Assembly: GCF_029869545.1 (NCBI RefSeq) | Contig: NZ_JARWQD010000093.1 | Coordinates: 1-41,174, forward strand | Reading direction: 5' to 3' | Source of the DNA: Nocardia wallacei | GTDB lineage: Bacteria; Actinomycetota; Actinomycetes; Mycobacteriales; Mycobacteriaceae | Length of the DNA stretch: 41,174 bases | Shown: positions 25,920 to 34,872 of the stretch, piece after piece | How the letters are laid out: each line of letters opens with the position of its first letter | How positions within the stretch are numbered: position 1 is the first letter of the stretch | Made by a program: the position numbers and the translations under genes | Notes under the pieces: generated by a model | What the model was told of the DNA's origin: nothing | Seen by the model: only the letters and a program-made list of their open reading frames with translations | The model's database searches: none

Positions 25920-26685
25920 TGCGATCTCCTCCCCAGCGGCGTACCGCCTCGTCCTTGGGCCGGTGCAGCCACATCACCACGCAGTTGCGGGCGGCAGCAT
26001 TGGCACCGACGAAGGTGTGCCACGACCGCGGCGTGCACTCGAACACCACCATCGAATTGTTCAGCGGCGGAACCAGTGTCGTCGATCCCGGCGCGGCATT
26101 CTCGCCCCCGTCGGCATGCGCGAACAGCCCGGTTTCCCCGCCGTCGCCCGGCCGCCACGGCTCGTTGTTCAGATAGAACAGCACCGCGACCGCGCGCACC
26201 AGCTCGCGCGCAGCGGTTCCCGCGGGCCGCTCGCCGGTGCGCAGATCGATCGTGGGGCCGGGCAGCCCGACCGCGCCGGATTCCGGCGGTTCCGCAGGGA
26301 ACCAGGCCGGTGTCAGATCGTGATGCGGCCAGCCCCGCGGACTGCCCGGCGCGTGATGATGCAGCGAGCCTTCGACATCGCCGCTGGCCCGCACCCCGGC
26401 CACCCGCTCGATCAGGTCGTGCCAGGCCCGCGACAGGAACACCTCCAGCGGGCCGTTGCGCACCGCGACCAGACTCAGTCCCGTCGCGCTGTAGCCGTCG
26501 GCGACCGGTGTGAACCGGCCCTGTTCCCGGTGCACCCGCTCGAATTCCTCGGCGAGTCGCCGATAGAACTCCGCCACGAACACGTCGCGGACGTACACGT
26601 GCGGAAACGGCCGAGCCCGGCGGATCCAGCGGCGATGTGCCAGCAGATCGGTGAACCACCGCGGTAGCGGCGCCTCGGTTGCCAT
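25906..26685 (-). CDS. 2-oxoglutarate/Fe(II)-dependent oxygenase (prolyl-hydroxylase-like)
   Basis: The 259-residue protein has the iron ligands in order: HxD in WPHHDLTP (about residue 123) and the distal His in RSWHTFVGA (about 222), followed by the 2-oxoglutarate-binding Arg in VMWLHRP. The middle part FYLNNEPWRPGDGGETGLF is typical of the 2OG-FeII_Oxy_3 group. It should hydroxylate a small molecule, lipid or protein side chain using O2 and 2-oxoglutarate. ATG at 26685 has GGGAGGGAG upstream. It is the first gene of the operon oxygenase-SDR-membrane protein. Confidence 0.87.
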   Translation of the reverse strand: MATEAPLPRWFTDLLAHRRWIRRARPFPHVYVRDVFVAEFYRRLAEEFERVHREQGRFTPVADGYSATGLSLVAVRNGPLEVFLSRAWHDLIERVAGVRASGDVEGSLHHHAPGSPRGWPHHDLTPAWFPAEPPESGAVGLPGPTIDLRTGERPAGTAARELVRAVAVLFYLNNEPWRPGDGGETGLFAHADGGENAAPGSTTLVPPLNNSMVVFECTPRSWHTFVGANAAARNCVVMWLHRPKDEAVRRWGGDRIADW

Positions 26686-26791
26686 GCGTACTCCCTCCCG
26701 GACAATCCCCCGAGATCCTATTGCGTGCACGTTGTGGGTGGATTCCGGCCTTTGTCCCGACAATGACCGTTGAGCGTGCAACGATCACTCT

Positions 26792-27418
26792 GTGGTTCGT
26801 GACGTCCGTATCTGCTTCGTGGGGGATTCGCTGGTTGCCGGGTTGGGAGATCGGCAGTGCCTGGGCTGGGCGGGCCGCCTCGCGGCGCGGGCCGCGGGGG
26901 CGGGGCAACCACTGACCTACTACAACCTCGGCGTCCGCCGGCAGACCTCCACCGAGATCGCGGAGCGCTGGGAGGCCGAATGCGCGCCGCGGCTGCCCGC
27001 CGACGTCGACGGCCGGGTGGTGTTCTCCTTCGGGGTCAACGACACCATGTCCGAGGACGGCCGCGCCTGGGTGGCCACGGAGCGGTCGGTGGCCAACCTG
27101 ACCGCGATGCTGCGGCGGGCGCGCGAACTCGGTTGGCCGACACTGATGGTCGCGCCGCCCCCGGTCGACGACGACGAACACAACGGCCGCACCGAGAAAT
27201 TGGATGCGGAGTTCTCCGAAGTCTGTGACGCCGAGGGCGTTTCGTACGTGCGCGTGCACCAGCCGCTGCGGCAGAGCGGAACCTGGATGCGCGAGGTCAC
27301 CGCGGGCGACGGCTACCATCCCAGCGCCGACGGCTACGAGGAGTTCGCCGCGCTCATCGTGCCGCACTGGCTGCTGTGGCTTTCCGAACCCGGGTCAGGA
27401 CTGCCCGCCGTCCGGTGA
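26792..27418 (+). CDS. SGNH/GDSL-family esterase or lipase
   Basis: The 208-residue protein contains the four SGNH blocks: GDSLVAG with nucleophilic Ser near residue 13, the Gly of NLGVRRQT, the Asn of FGVNDT and DGYHPSADGY with the catalytic Asp and His near the C terminus. It lacks a signal peptide and is probably cytosolic. It starts with GTG at 26792 without a clear ribosome site. It is divergent from the oxygenase operon (106-base gap) and its 3' end overlaps the convergent exporter gene by 24 bases. Confidence 0.9.
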   Translation: MVRDVRICFVGDSLVAGLGDRQCLGWAGRLAARAAGAGQPLTYYNLGVRRQTSTEIAERWEAECAPRLPADVDGRVVFSFGVNDTMSEDGRAWVATERSVANLTAMLRRARELGWPTLMVAPPPVDDDEHNGRTEKLDAEFSEVCDAEGVSYVRVHQPLRQSGTWMREVTAGDGYHPSADGYEEFAALIVPHWLLWLSEPGSGLPAVR

Positions 27419-28858
27419 CACCCCGTCGCGATGCGCGCTCTCGCGGCCGCGGGTGATCGAGGTGCCCTCCGGCAGCAGCTTCTGCACCATCGGCATCAGG
27501 TGCGGGCGCTTGGTCGCGACCAGTCCGGAACCGACCATCACGCCGAGCGCGATGGCCATGATGGTCAGCAGCGTGGTGACGATGACGTGCACGCCGTCGC
27601 TACCCACGCCGGTGACCAGCTCGGACACCCCGGTCAGTCCGATGGTGCCCGGCACCAGCATCCAGAACGCCGGGAGGAACACCACCTGCACGGGTGGCGC
27701 GTGCCGGTCGCGCTGGATCAGGTACGCGGCCGGGACCGCGACCAGTCCACCGAGGAACGCGCCGAAAAGATCGCCGCCGGACAGTTTTCCGAGTTCCTGC
27801 GCGCAATAGGTGGCGTACAGCACCACCAGCAGCCACAGGATCGAATCCGGCGGCGCGCTGGAGCGCCAGGAATGTCCGAGGCCGATGAGCAGCACCCCCA
27901 GCACCGGCGCCCACCAACCCAGCTGCACCACCGTCTCGATCCGGTGCGGGTCGGTCCCGATGATCTGCAAACCCACCAGGATCCCGAACGCCAGCAGGAA
28001 CAGCATGTTGATGCCGTAGACGAGTCGGCTGGACCCCGCCACCATCGATCCGGTCGCGAGTTCGATGGTGCCGTTGGTGAGCACCGCGCCGGGCAGCAGG
28101 GCGGCGACCGCCGGGACGATCAGCTGGGTGGGATAACCCCCGGACAACACCGCGGGAAACCCGAAGGCCAGCAGCGTAACCGTGGCCCCGGCGGCCACCG
28201 GCAGCGCCAGCCGCAGCAGCCGGAACCGGTCGGCCAGCATGATCAGCACCTGGACCACCAGGCCCAGGACGCAGTAGCCGACCAGCGCCCGGGCCGACGG
28301 GTTGAGCATCATGCCGAGGCCCAGCGTGAGCACCACATTGCCGAGCAGTTGCAGCCAGATCGCGGTCGGTGGCGGCGCGTCGAGGATGGTCTCGAGCTCG
28401 GCGGTGGCCCGCGCGGGCGGTGGCAGCGTCCGCTTGATCTCGGCGATCAGGCGGTACAACCTGTCGATCTGATCCAGGCGCAGCGTGCCGACATCGGCGT
28501 CGAGCAGGTCGATATAGGTATTGCCGCCCGCATCCTCGACGCGCACGAATACCGCGGTGGGCAGCACGAAGAAGCGCACCTCGTCGTAGCCGTAGCGGTG
28601 CGCCAGATCCTCGAGGATCACCTGGACCCGGTTGGTCGTCTCGACCGAGCCGATCAGCGCGACGCCCACCCGGCGCAGCAGGTCGAGCAGGTCGGTGGGG
28701 ATCGGCGGCTCGTCCGGCCGCGGCGCCTCCGCGCGCTGCCGATGGTGGCCGCGTATCCAGTCGCGGACCGGGCCCGCCAGCCGCGCCGCGGCCGACGACC
28801 AGCGGCGCGGGGCGTCGCGGGGACCCATGTCGGCGCGCGCCGGAGAGCGTCGCGGCAC
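27395..28858 (-). CDS. thrE: Threonine/serine exporter, ThrE family
   Basis: The 487-residue protein has a long cytosolic N-terminal domain (about 55-170) and around ten membrane segments from about 165 to 455, the single-chain architecture of actinobacterial ThrE (ThrE plus ThrE_2 regions). ThrE of Corynebacterium exports L-threonine and L-serine by the proton-motive force. The N-terminal 55 residues are rich in Arg and Pro. GTG at 28858 follows GAGGAGG closely; ATG at 28828 is an alternative. The last 24 bases overlap the end of the SGNH gene on the other strand. Confidence 0.88.
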   Translation of the reverse strand: MPRRSPARADMGPRDAPRRWSSAAARLAGPVRDWIRGHHRQRAEAPRPDEPPIPTDLLDLLRRVGVALIGSVETTNRVQVILEDLAHRYGYDEVRFFVLPTAVFVRVEDAGGNTYIDLLDADVGTLRLDQIDRLYRLIAEIKRTLPPPARATAELETILDAPPPTAIWLQLLGNVVLTLGLGMMLNPSARALVGYCVLGLVVQVLIMLADRFRLLRLALPVAAGATVTLLAFGFPAVLSGGYPTQLIVPAVAALLPGAVLTNGTIELATGSMVAGSSRLVYGINMLFLLAFGILVGLQIIGTDPHRIETVVQLGWWAPVLGVLLIGLGHSWRSSAPPDSILWLLVVLYATYCAQELGKLSGGDLFGAFLGGLVAVPAAYLIQRDRHAPPVQVVFLPAFWMLVPGTIGLTGVSELVTGVGSDGVHVIVTTLLTIMAIALGVMVGSGLVATKRPHLMPMVQKLLPEGTSITRGRESAHRDGVSPDGGQS

Positions 28859-29045
28859 TGCGCCTCCTCGATCGGCAACCTGATGGCTTCCCGGTGAGGC
28901 TAGCGCCTCGGTGCGCGAATCTGTGGCACGCCGACCGGTTGCCGAATCACCGATTAGTTACCGTGAGCCGTCCCGTCTGCATGGAGGAGTACGCGCCGAG
29001 CCACTTCCGGGTCGGTGCCAGGCAGGACCGAATCGAGGTTTCATC

Positions 29046-29606
29046 ATGGGGAAAGTCGTTGTCGCCGAGTTCGTTTCGCTCGACGGATACATTCAGGATC
29101 CGCTGTGGACCGCACCGTTCTGGAGCGACGGCATCGGTCGCTACAAGGACGCCGAGATGGGCGAGGCCGACGCGCTGCTGCTGGGCCGCTCGTCGTACGA
29201 GATGTTCGCCGCGTCCTGGCCGGAGCATCCGGAGGAGGGCGACTACAAGGTCAAGATGAACAGCATGCCCAAGCATGTGGCGACGACGACCCTGACCGAA
29301 CTGGAATGGAATGCCGAGCGGATCGAGGGTGATGTCGCCGAGGGTGTCGCGAAGCTGAAGGCCGACCGCAACCTGCTGCTGATGGGCAGCGGCAGCCTGA
29401 TCGGCTACCTGCGCGACCACCGGCTCGTCGACGAATACCGGCTGGTGATCTACCCGGTGCTGCTCGGCAGCGGCCTGCGCCTGTTCGGCGACACCGAGCA
29501 GGAGGCGACGCTGGCGCTGGCCGAGTCCGAGGTGCTCGACAACGGGGTGATCCTCGCGACCTACCGGGTCACCGAGAACTCCGTCACCCGGCCGAGTTTC
29601 GACTGA
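29046..29606 (+). CDS. RibD C-terminal/dihydrofolate-reductase-like protein
   Basis: The 186-residue protein begins with VVVAEFVSLDGYIQDP, contains LLLGRSSYEMFA and GSGSLIGYLRDHRLVDEYRL, and ends with the strand order of the RibD C-terminal domain (YyaP/YwjB group). These are NADPH-binding reductases of mostly unknown substrate; true folate reduction is not implied. ATG at 29046 has GAGG 8 bases upstream. It is divergent from thrE with a 187-base gap, and followed after 36 bases by a methyltransferase gene in the same direction. Confidence 0.9.
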   Translation: MGKVVVAEFVSLDGYIQDPLWTAPFWSDGIGRYKDAEMGEADALLLGRSSYEMFAASWPEHPEEGDYKVKMNSMPKHVATTTLTELEWNAERIEGDVAEGVAKLKADRNLLLMGSGSLIGYLRDHRLVDEYRLVIYPVLLGSGLRLFGDTEQEATLALAESEVLDNGVILATYRVTENSVTRPSFD

Positions 29607-29642
29607 TATATCTGCGGGACCCGTTGCCGCCCGGCGGATAGC

Positions 29643-30431
29643 ATGGGCCGGATGGGTGAGTCCGGTGAATCGAGGACAGGCGAGGCCGAACTGCACGCGC
29701 GGCGGGCCGGTTCGTTCGGCGCGGAGGCCGCGGCCTATGCCACCCATCGCCCCGACTATCCGCCCGCGGGCATCCGATGGGCGCTGCAACCACTCGGTGA
29801 CATCGCCGCACCGCAGGTCATCGATCTCGGGGCGGGGACGGGAAAACTCACCGCCGGATTCGTGGACGCCGGTGCGCGGGTGACGGCCGTGGAACCCGAC
29901 GAGGCGATGCGGGCGGAGTTCGCGCGGCAGCATCCCGGCGTCGCCGTCCGGGCCGGAAGCGCGGAAAGTATTCCGCTGCCGGACGATTCGGCGGACGCAG
30001 TGGTGGCCGGGCAGTCGTTCCACTGGTTCGACCCGCCGCAGGCGTTCCCGGAGATCGCGCGGGTGCTGCGGCCGGGCGGGGTGCTGGCGGCGTTCTGGAA
30101 TATGCACGACTCGTCGGTCGAATGGGTGGCCGAGCTCGATCGGCTGTCGCGATCGCAGGTGTCGTTCCAGCGGCGCGCCCAGGACGCGGAGCCGTCCCAT
30201 CCGCTGTTCCGGCCGTTCGAGCGTTCCTATTTTCCGCACGCCCACCGGCGCACCGCCGAGAGTCTCGCGGAGACGATCGGCACCCACTCACACGTCCTGG
30301 TCGTATCGCCGCGGGAGCGGGCCGAGATCCTCGGGCGCATCACAGGATATCTGCGCGGTCGTCCGGAGACGCGGGACGGAGAATTCGACCTTCCCTTGCG
30401 CACCTTGGTGATTCGCACCGTCCTCGGCTGA
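29643..30431 (+). CDS. Class I SAM-dependent methyltransferase
   Basis: The 262-residue protein has motif I VIDLGAGTGKLT near residue 60, the acidic residue after strand 2 (VTAVEPDEAM), SAESIPLPDDSAD and the post-motif VLRPGGVLAAFWN, a standard UbiE/Methyltransf_11 layout. The N-terminal FGAEAAAYATHRPDYP is typical of this group. The substrate is unknown. ATG at 29643 or 29652 may be the start; neither has a ribosome site. It converges on the flavoprotein gene with a 9-base gap. Confidence 0.9.
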   Translation: MGRMGESGESRTGEAELHARRAGSFGAEAAAYATHRPDYPPAGIRWALQPLGDIAAPQVIDLGAGTGKLTAGFVDAGARVTAVEPDEAMRAEFARQHPGVAVRAGSAESIPLPDDSADAVVAGQSFHWFDPPQAFPEIARVLRPGGVLAAFWNMHDSSVEWVAELDRLSRSQVSFQRRAQDAEPSHPLFRPFERSYFPHAHRRTAESLAETIGTHSHVLVVSPRERAEILGRITGYLRGRPETRDGEFDLPLRTLVIRTVLG

Positions 30432-30440
30432 CGGCGGGGC

Positions 30441-31988
30441 TCAGCGCGTCTCCAGCACCGCCATCGCCGCATTGTGCCCGCCGATACCGCTCACGCCGCC
30501 GCCGCGGACCGCCCCTGCGCCGCACAGGAATACATTGGGGTGCGCGGTGCCCACTCCCCAGCGGTCGGCCGGAGCGTCCCCGGCATCGTCGCTGCGGTAC
30601 GGGAATTCCAGGTCGCGGTGGAAGATATGCCCGCCGGGCAGGCCCAGCTCCCGCTCGAGGTCCAGGGGAGTCTTCGCCTCGAGACAGGGACGGCCGTCGC
30701 CGTCGACGGCCAGGCAGTCGCGGATCGGCTCGGCGAGCACCGAATCCAACTGCGCCAGTGTCGATTCGACGAGATTCGCGGTCACCCTCTCGGGGTCGTC
30801 GACGAAAAGCCTTGCCGGAGCGTGTAATCCGAATAATGTGAGAGTGTGCGCGCCGCTCTCGGCGAGTTTCCCACCGAGGATCGAGGGGTCGGTGAGCGTG
30901 TGGCAGTAGATCTCCGACGGCGGGGCGGCCGGGAGGGCCCCGCCCGCGGCCTCGCGGTAGGCGCGCTCCAGCTGCGCGTATCCCTCGGCGACATGGAAGG
31001 TTCCGGCGAACGCATCGCGCGGATCCACCGCATCCCGGAGCCGGGGCAGCCGCCGCAGCAGCATATTGATCTTGAGCTGAGCGCCCTCGGCCCGGTCGGT
31101 GGGCTCCGCACCGAGCAGCCGCGACAACTCCTCCGGTGCGGCGTTCACCAGCACGTGCCGGGCGCCGACGGCACCGCCGCCGTAGCGGACTTCGGCTGTG
31201 CGGCCGTCGGTTTCGAGCGCGGTGACCTCGTGGCCGGTGCGCAGTTCGGCCCCGGCGGCGCGGGCGGCCGCGGCCAGTGCGTCGGTCAGCGCACCCATGC
31301 CGCCGAGGGGCACATCCCAATCGCCGGTGCCGCCGCCGATGACGTGGTACAGCAGGCAGCGGTTCTGGCGCAGCGCCGGATCGTGGGCGTGGGTGAAGGT
31401 GCCGATCAGCGCGTCGGTGAACACGACGCCACGCACCGTATCGTCGGCGAAGCGCGCCTCGATCGTCTCGCCCAGCGGGCGTTCGAAGATCGCCTCCCAG
31501 GCGGCGGGATCGTCGACCAGGCGCCGCAATTCGGCGCGGGTCGGCAGCGGGCCGGTCAGCGTCGGGAATACCCGTTCGGCCAACCGGCCGGTCATCGCGT
31601 AGAACCGCTCCCACGCGAGGTAGTCCGCCTCGCTGCCGGTCAGCCGGAGAAAGCTTGCGCGCGTACGGTATTCGTCGGCCGAGTCGATCAGCAGGCCGGT
31701 GTCGCCGACCGGCGTGTACGACGAGATCCGGCGGCGGCGGGTCTCGAATCGCAGGTCCAGATCCCGCACGATCGACCGCGGCAGCAGGCTCACCAGGTAC
31801 GAGTACCGCGACAGCCGCGCATCCATCCCGGCGAAGACGCGCTCGGAGACCGCCGCGCCACCGGTGTGGCCGCGGCGCTCCAGCACCAGCACCGAGCGCC
31901 CGGCCCGGGCCAGATAGGCGGCCGCCACCAGTCCGTTGTGGCCGCCGCCGACGATGACGACGTCATACGAGGCATGTGTCGGCTGCAT
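30441..31988 (-). CDS. Phytoene-desaturase-family FAD-dependent oxidoreductase
   Basis: The 515-residue protein opens with VVIVGGGHNGLVAAAYLARAG and LERRGHTGG, the FAD-binding start of the phytoene desaturase/CrtI-like amine-oxidase family, and ends with NVFLCGAGAVRGGGVSGIGGHNAA, the second FAD segment. It is closer to the uncharacterised NAD(P)/FAD oxidoreductases (PYROXD2-like) than to carotenoid enzymes, and no carotenoid genes are near. ATG at 31988 lacks a ribosome site. The interrupted methyltransferase gene ends 37 bases upstream on the same strand. Confidence 0.88.
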   Translation of the reverse strand: MQPTHASYDVVIVGGGHNGLVAAAYLARAGRSVLVLERRGHTGGAAVSERVFAGMDARLSRYSYLVSLLPRSIVRDLDLRFETRRRRISSYTPVGDTGLLIDSADEYRTRASFLRLTGSEADYLAWERFYAMTGRLAERVFPTLTGPLPTRAELRRLVDDPAAWEAIFERPLGETIEARFADDTVRGVVFTDALIGTFTHAHDPALRQNRCLLYHVIGGGTGDWDVPLGGMGALTDALAAAARAAGAELRTGHEVTALETDGRTAEVRYGGGAVGARHVLVNAAPEELSRLLGAEPTDRAEGAQLKINMLLRRLPRLRDAVDPRDAFAGTFHVAEGYAQLERAYREAAGGALPAAPPSEIYCHTLTDPSILGGKLAESGAHTLTLFGLHAPARLFVDDPERVTANLVESTLAQLDSVLAEPIRDCLAVDGDGRPCLEAKTPLDLERELGLPGGHIFHRDLEFPYRSDDAGDAPADRWGVGTAHPNVFLCGAGAVRGGGVSGIGGHNAAMAVLETR

Positions 31989-32025
31989 CCGGCCTGGATA
32001 CCACGAAATCCGGGGCCCGGGACGC

Positions 32026-32676
32026 TCAGTCGGCCGGTGTCGCCGACTTCCTCGCCAGCAGGTACCCGTGCGGGCACCGCTCGTCCGGATCGGGTGGGCG
32101 CCGCAGCTGCGCGATGGTGCGGAAGCCACCGGCGAGCAGCACCTCCGACATCCGGCGCAGCGACCATCGGAAGACCGGCGCCACGCGGTGGTCGTAGGGC
32201 TGCACGTCGTGGATCTCGTCGTCGGCGGCCTGGAAGCCCAACAGCAGCGGGGCGCCGTCGGTCAGCACCCGATCGAATTCGGCGACGATGCCCGGCACCC
32301 GCTCCGGCGGCGTGTGAATCATGCTGTACCAGGCCACGAGCCCGCCGAGCGTGGCGTCGGGCAGGTCCAGCCGTTCCATCGAGCCGATCTCGAACCGCAG
32401 GTGCGGATGCGCGGCCCGGGCCAATCGGATCATCTCCGGAGACAGATCCATGCCGAACACATCCAGCCCGAGGCCGTCCAGGTGGATGGTGACCCGCCCG
32501 GGCCCGCAACCGATATCGGCGACCGGCCCGCGCCCCTGCGCCAGTTAGGCGAAGACGCCGAACATGGCGCGGTCCAGGGGCTGGGCCTGCATCACGCCAG
32601 CACTGATCTCGGCGTACAGTTCCGCCACCTCGTCGTAGGCCTCGCGGGTGCGCCGCACATCCTCAACTCCCGTCAC
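32026..32676 (-). pseudogene. SAM-dependent methyltransferase gene interrupted by an in-frame TAA
   Basis: A 217-codon frame from GTG at 32676 reads as a normal class I methyltransferase: EAYDEVAELYAEI at the N terminus, motif I VADIGCGPGRVT, DLSPEMIRLAR, MERLDLPDATLGG and HGYLLARK at the end. Codon 44 is TAA (32545-32547), between VFA and LAQGRG, where related proteins usually have Glu; a single G-to-T change of GAA would explain it. The frame on both sides is intact, so the change is recent or a sequencing error. A shortened product starting downstream would lack the first helices. Confidence 0.8.
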
Positions 32677-32836
32677 CGCCGCGAGTTTACGGATCGGGTC
32701 CGACACCGTCCCCCGGCCGACGGCCTGCGCTATTACGGTGTTATCGGATCGCCGCCCCGGACGGCTCGGCCGTCGCGTGAAAAGTGTTCTGCCGTAATAC
32801 AGTTCGCGCCCGCGGAAGATCAGGCATCATGGGCGC

Positions 32837-33151
32837 ATGGGATCGAGAGCAGACCGCTGGGACAGCTTCGTCGAGCACCTCCGATCGGCCCCCGCCGCGC
32901 TGCCCGCCGACCTCCGCGGATCGGTGTTCGAGGCGGCCTCCGGGGGTGAGGCGTCGGCACTCCCGGAGGACTTGGCGCCGTTCGTCGACACCGTGGCCCG
33001 CCACGCCTACCGCGTCACCGACGAACAGGTCGCCACGCTGACCGCGGGCCGCTCCCAGGACGAGGTGTTCGAGACCACGGTGGTCGCGGCCGCCGGCGCC
33101 GCCGATCGGCGACTGCGGGCCGCCCTGCGCGCGATGGAGGAACGGCCATGA
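32837..33151 (+). CDS. Small helical partner protein of the AhpD-like gene
   Basis: The 104-residue protein is all-helical in character; the part VTDEQVATLTAGRSQDEVFETTV and the following Ala-rich helix resemble the last two helices of carboxymuconolactone decarboxylase/AhpD-like domains, but it has no CxxC motif. Its stop overlaps the start of the next gene by four bases (ATGA), so the two are translationally coupled and probably act together. ATG at 32837 has no ribosome site; TAATAC at 32795-32800 is a possible -10 element. CCGTAATA there is mirrored by TATTACGG at 32732-32739, on the side of the divergent methyltransferase pseudogene. Confidence 0.75.
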   Translation: MGSRADRWDSFVEHLRSAPAALPADLRGSVFEAASGGEASALPEDLAPFVDTVARHAYRVTDEQVATLTAGRSQDEVFETTVVAAAGAADRRLRAALRAMEERP

Positions 33152-33765
33152 GACTCGATATCGTCGACCACGGGCACGACCTCCCCGGCCGCTGGACGCT
33201 GCGCGCCATGCGCGTACTCGGCCGCAGCGAGGTGCCCGACGTGATCAAGGTGCTGCTCTACCGGCACCGCTACTTCAGCACCCCCTTCGGCGACCTGCTC
33301 CAGGACCTGATGCGTGGACCGTCGGCGTGGAGCGTCGGCGAGCGAGAACTGTTCGCCACCTTCACCTCCGACCGCAACCGGTGCGACTTCTGCCGCACCT
33401 GCCACCAGACCGTCGCCGAGAGCTACCAGACGCCGGAGCTGGTGATCCGCGCGTTGCAGCGGCCCGCCGAATCCGGTCAGCGCATCGAAGTCGTCGTCGT
33501 CCTGGACTTCCTGGCGAAACTGGCCGAGGCGCCCAACGATGTGAAACCCGCCGACGTCGAGCGCGTGCGCGCCGCCGGGGTGACGGATGCGGCCCTGGAG
33601 GAAGCGGTCCGCATCAGCGTCGCGTTCCACACCATCAACCGCATCATGGACACGATGGGCGGCGTCCCGCCGCAGGGCCGGGCGCTGACGCTGACGAGGT
33701 GGTTCCTGCGCCGGATGGGCTACAACACGCCACCCACGGTGAAGTTTCTGTCCTCGGCGGGGTAG
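33148..33765 (+). CDS. Carboxymuconolactone decarboxylase / AhpD-like protein
   Basis: The 205-residue protein contains the redox motif CDFCRTCH near residue 87 (C-x2-C with a following His), in the place used by AhpD-type peroxidase partners, followed by the helices DFLAKLAEAPNDVKPADVERVRAAGVTD in two parts and an acidic helix with His near 175. Such proteins reduce peroxides or reactivate thiol enzymes; without a dedicated partner the reaction is not certain. It is the second gene of a coupled pair and converges on the DUF2332 gene with a 28-base gap. Confidence 0.87.
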   Translation: MRLDIVDHGHDLPGRWTLRAMRVLGRSEVPDVIKVLLYRHRYFSTPFGDLLQDLMRGPSAWSVGERELFATFTSDRNRCDFCRTCHQTVAESYQTPELVIRALQRPAESGQRIEVVVVLDFLAKLAEAPNDVKPADVERVRAAGVTDAALEEAVRISVAFHTINRIMDTMGGVPPQGRALTLTRWFLRRMGYNTPPTVKFLSSAG

Positions 33766-33793
33766 CGGGCGTGAAAACGCGTGTGCCCGATGG

Positions 33794-34858
33794 TTATTCC
33801 TGGGCGACGAAGGCGGGGATGCCGTGCGGTTTCGCGCGGGCCAGCTCCACTGCCGGGCCGTTGCCGATCCGCACGGTGAGCGGAAAACCGCTGCCGCTGC
33901 GCGCCATCGGCTCGAAGGCGATATGGGCGAATCCGGCGTCGGGGCCGCTCGCCGCGGCGAGCCGATCCAATTCCTTCGTCACCAGCACCCACTGATCGCG
34001 CGGAACGTATTGGCGCATCACCGAATGCCACACGACGGTGAGCGTTCCCGGCACGGGCTCGACCTGCGCCAGGAACTCGGCGGCGCCGACGGCGGTGACA
34101 TCGGCGGGAATCCGCGCGGCCACCCGCAGCGCCCCGTCCAGGCGTGCGGCCCGCTCCCGCTGGTCGGGCCAGACGTAGGACCGCAGCGCCAGTGCGCCCC
34201 CGGGTGACAGCGGATCCAGCGGCGCCGGATCGCAGCCGCGGCGTTCGACGACGGTGAGCCGCGGATGGCGCCGCGCCGCTCGCGCCAGCCAGCCGGGCAC
34301 GGCACCCGCCCAGGCCCCGCCGAGGGAGACGGGCGAATCCGGCGGTCCCCACTCGAAATCGTCGGTGTACCAGTGAAACCGGTCCGCGCGCAGATTCAGG
34401 CCCGCGCTGCTGCCCAGCTCCAGCAGCCGCACCGGCAGCGCGATCGCGTCGACGGCCGCCAGCAGCCCGGCGAGCAGCGGAACGGCCCGGCCGACCTCGT
34501 TGGTCTGGGGTGGTCTGGTCAGCCAGTCCCGAATCCATTCGGGGTGCGCCGCGACGACCTCCCGAAACGCTTCCCGGGCACCGTCTTCGGCGGCGCGCGC
34601 CGGTGCCCCGGCGGCGCTCGGATAGTAGGCCGCCAATTCGGGCGCCTGCCCCGTCAGGACCAGCGCGTGCACGCCGCCGAGCAAGCGCAACGGCACGGCG
34701 TCGGCGGGCGGCGCCTCCGCGTGCTCGGCGAGCACCCGCGCGCACGGCCCATCGGCCTCGATGTCTCGCGAGATGCCGGTCAGCAGTGCGGCATACAGCG
34801 GAGAACCCAGTTTCGCGCAGGCCCGGGCCTGTAGGTCGAACTGCCGCACAAGAGACAT
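33794..34858 (-). CDS. DUF2332 family protein
   Basis: The 354-residue protein matches in layout the DUF2332 family known from actinobacteria and proteobacteria: an N-terminal helical part, LLELGSSAGLNLRADRFHWY near residue 165 in parts, RRGCDPAPLDP, SYVWPDQRERAARLDGAL and VWHSVMRQYV. The ELGSSAGLN segment resembles a methyltransferase motif I, but no enzyme activity is established. ATG at 34858 lies 14 bases after the flavoprotein stop, so it is probably the third gene of that operon; CATAGT just upstream could also act as a leaderless promoter. Confidence 0.85.
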   Translation of the reverse strand: MSLVRQFDLQARACAKLGSPLYAALLTGISRDIEADGPCARVLAEHAEAPPADAVPLRLLGGVHALVLTGQAPELAAYYPSAAGAPARAAEDGAREAFREVVAAHPEWIRDWLTRPPQTNEVGRAVPLLAGLLAAVDAIALPVRLLELGSSAGLNLRADRFHWYTDDFEWGPPDSPVSLGGAWAGAVPGWLARAARRHPRLTVVERRGCDPAPLDPLSPGGALALRSYVWPDQRERAARLDGALRVAARIPADVTAVGAAEFLAQVEPVPGTLTVVWHSVMRQYVPRDQWVLVTKELDRLAAASGPDAGFAHIAFEPMARSGSGFPLTVRIGNGPAVELARAKPHGIPAFVAQE

Positions 34859-34872
34859 GCCTGCACTATGCC

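Noticed and set aside
30846..32492. 548-codon plus-strand frame
   Set aside because: Antisense to the phytoene-desaturase-family gene and the interrupted methyltransferase; no motif.
32732..32799. Inverted TATTACGG / CCGTAATA pair as one operator
   Set aside because: The two halves are more than 50 bases apart and each can be explained as a -10 region of one of the divergent genes.
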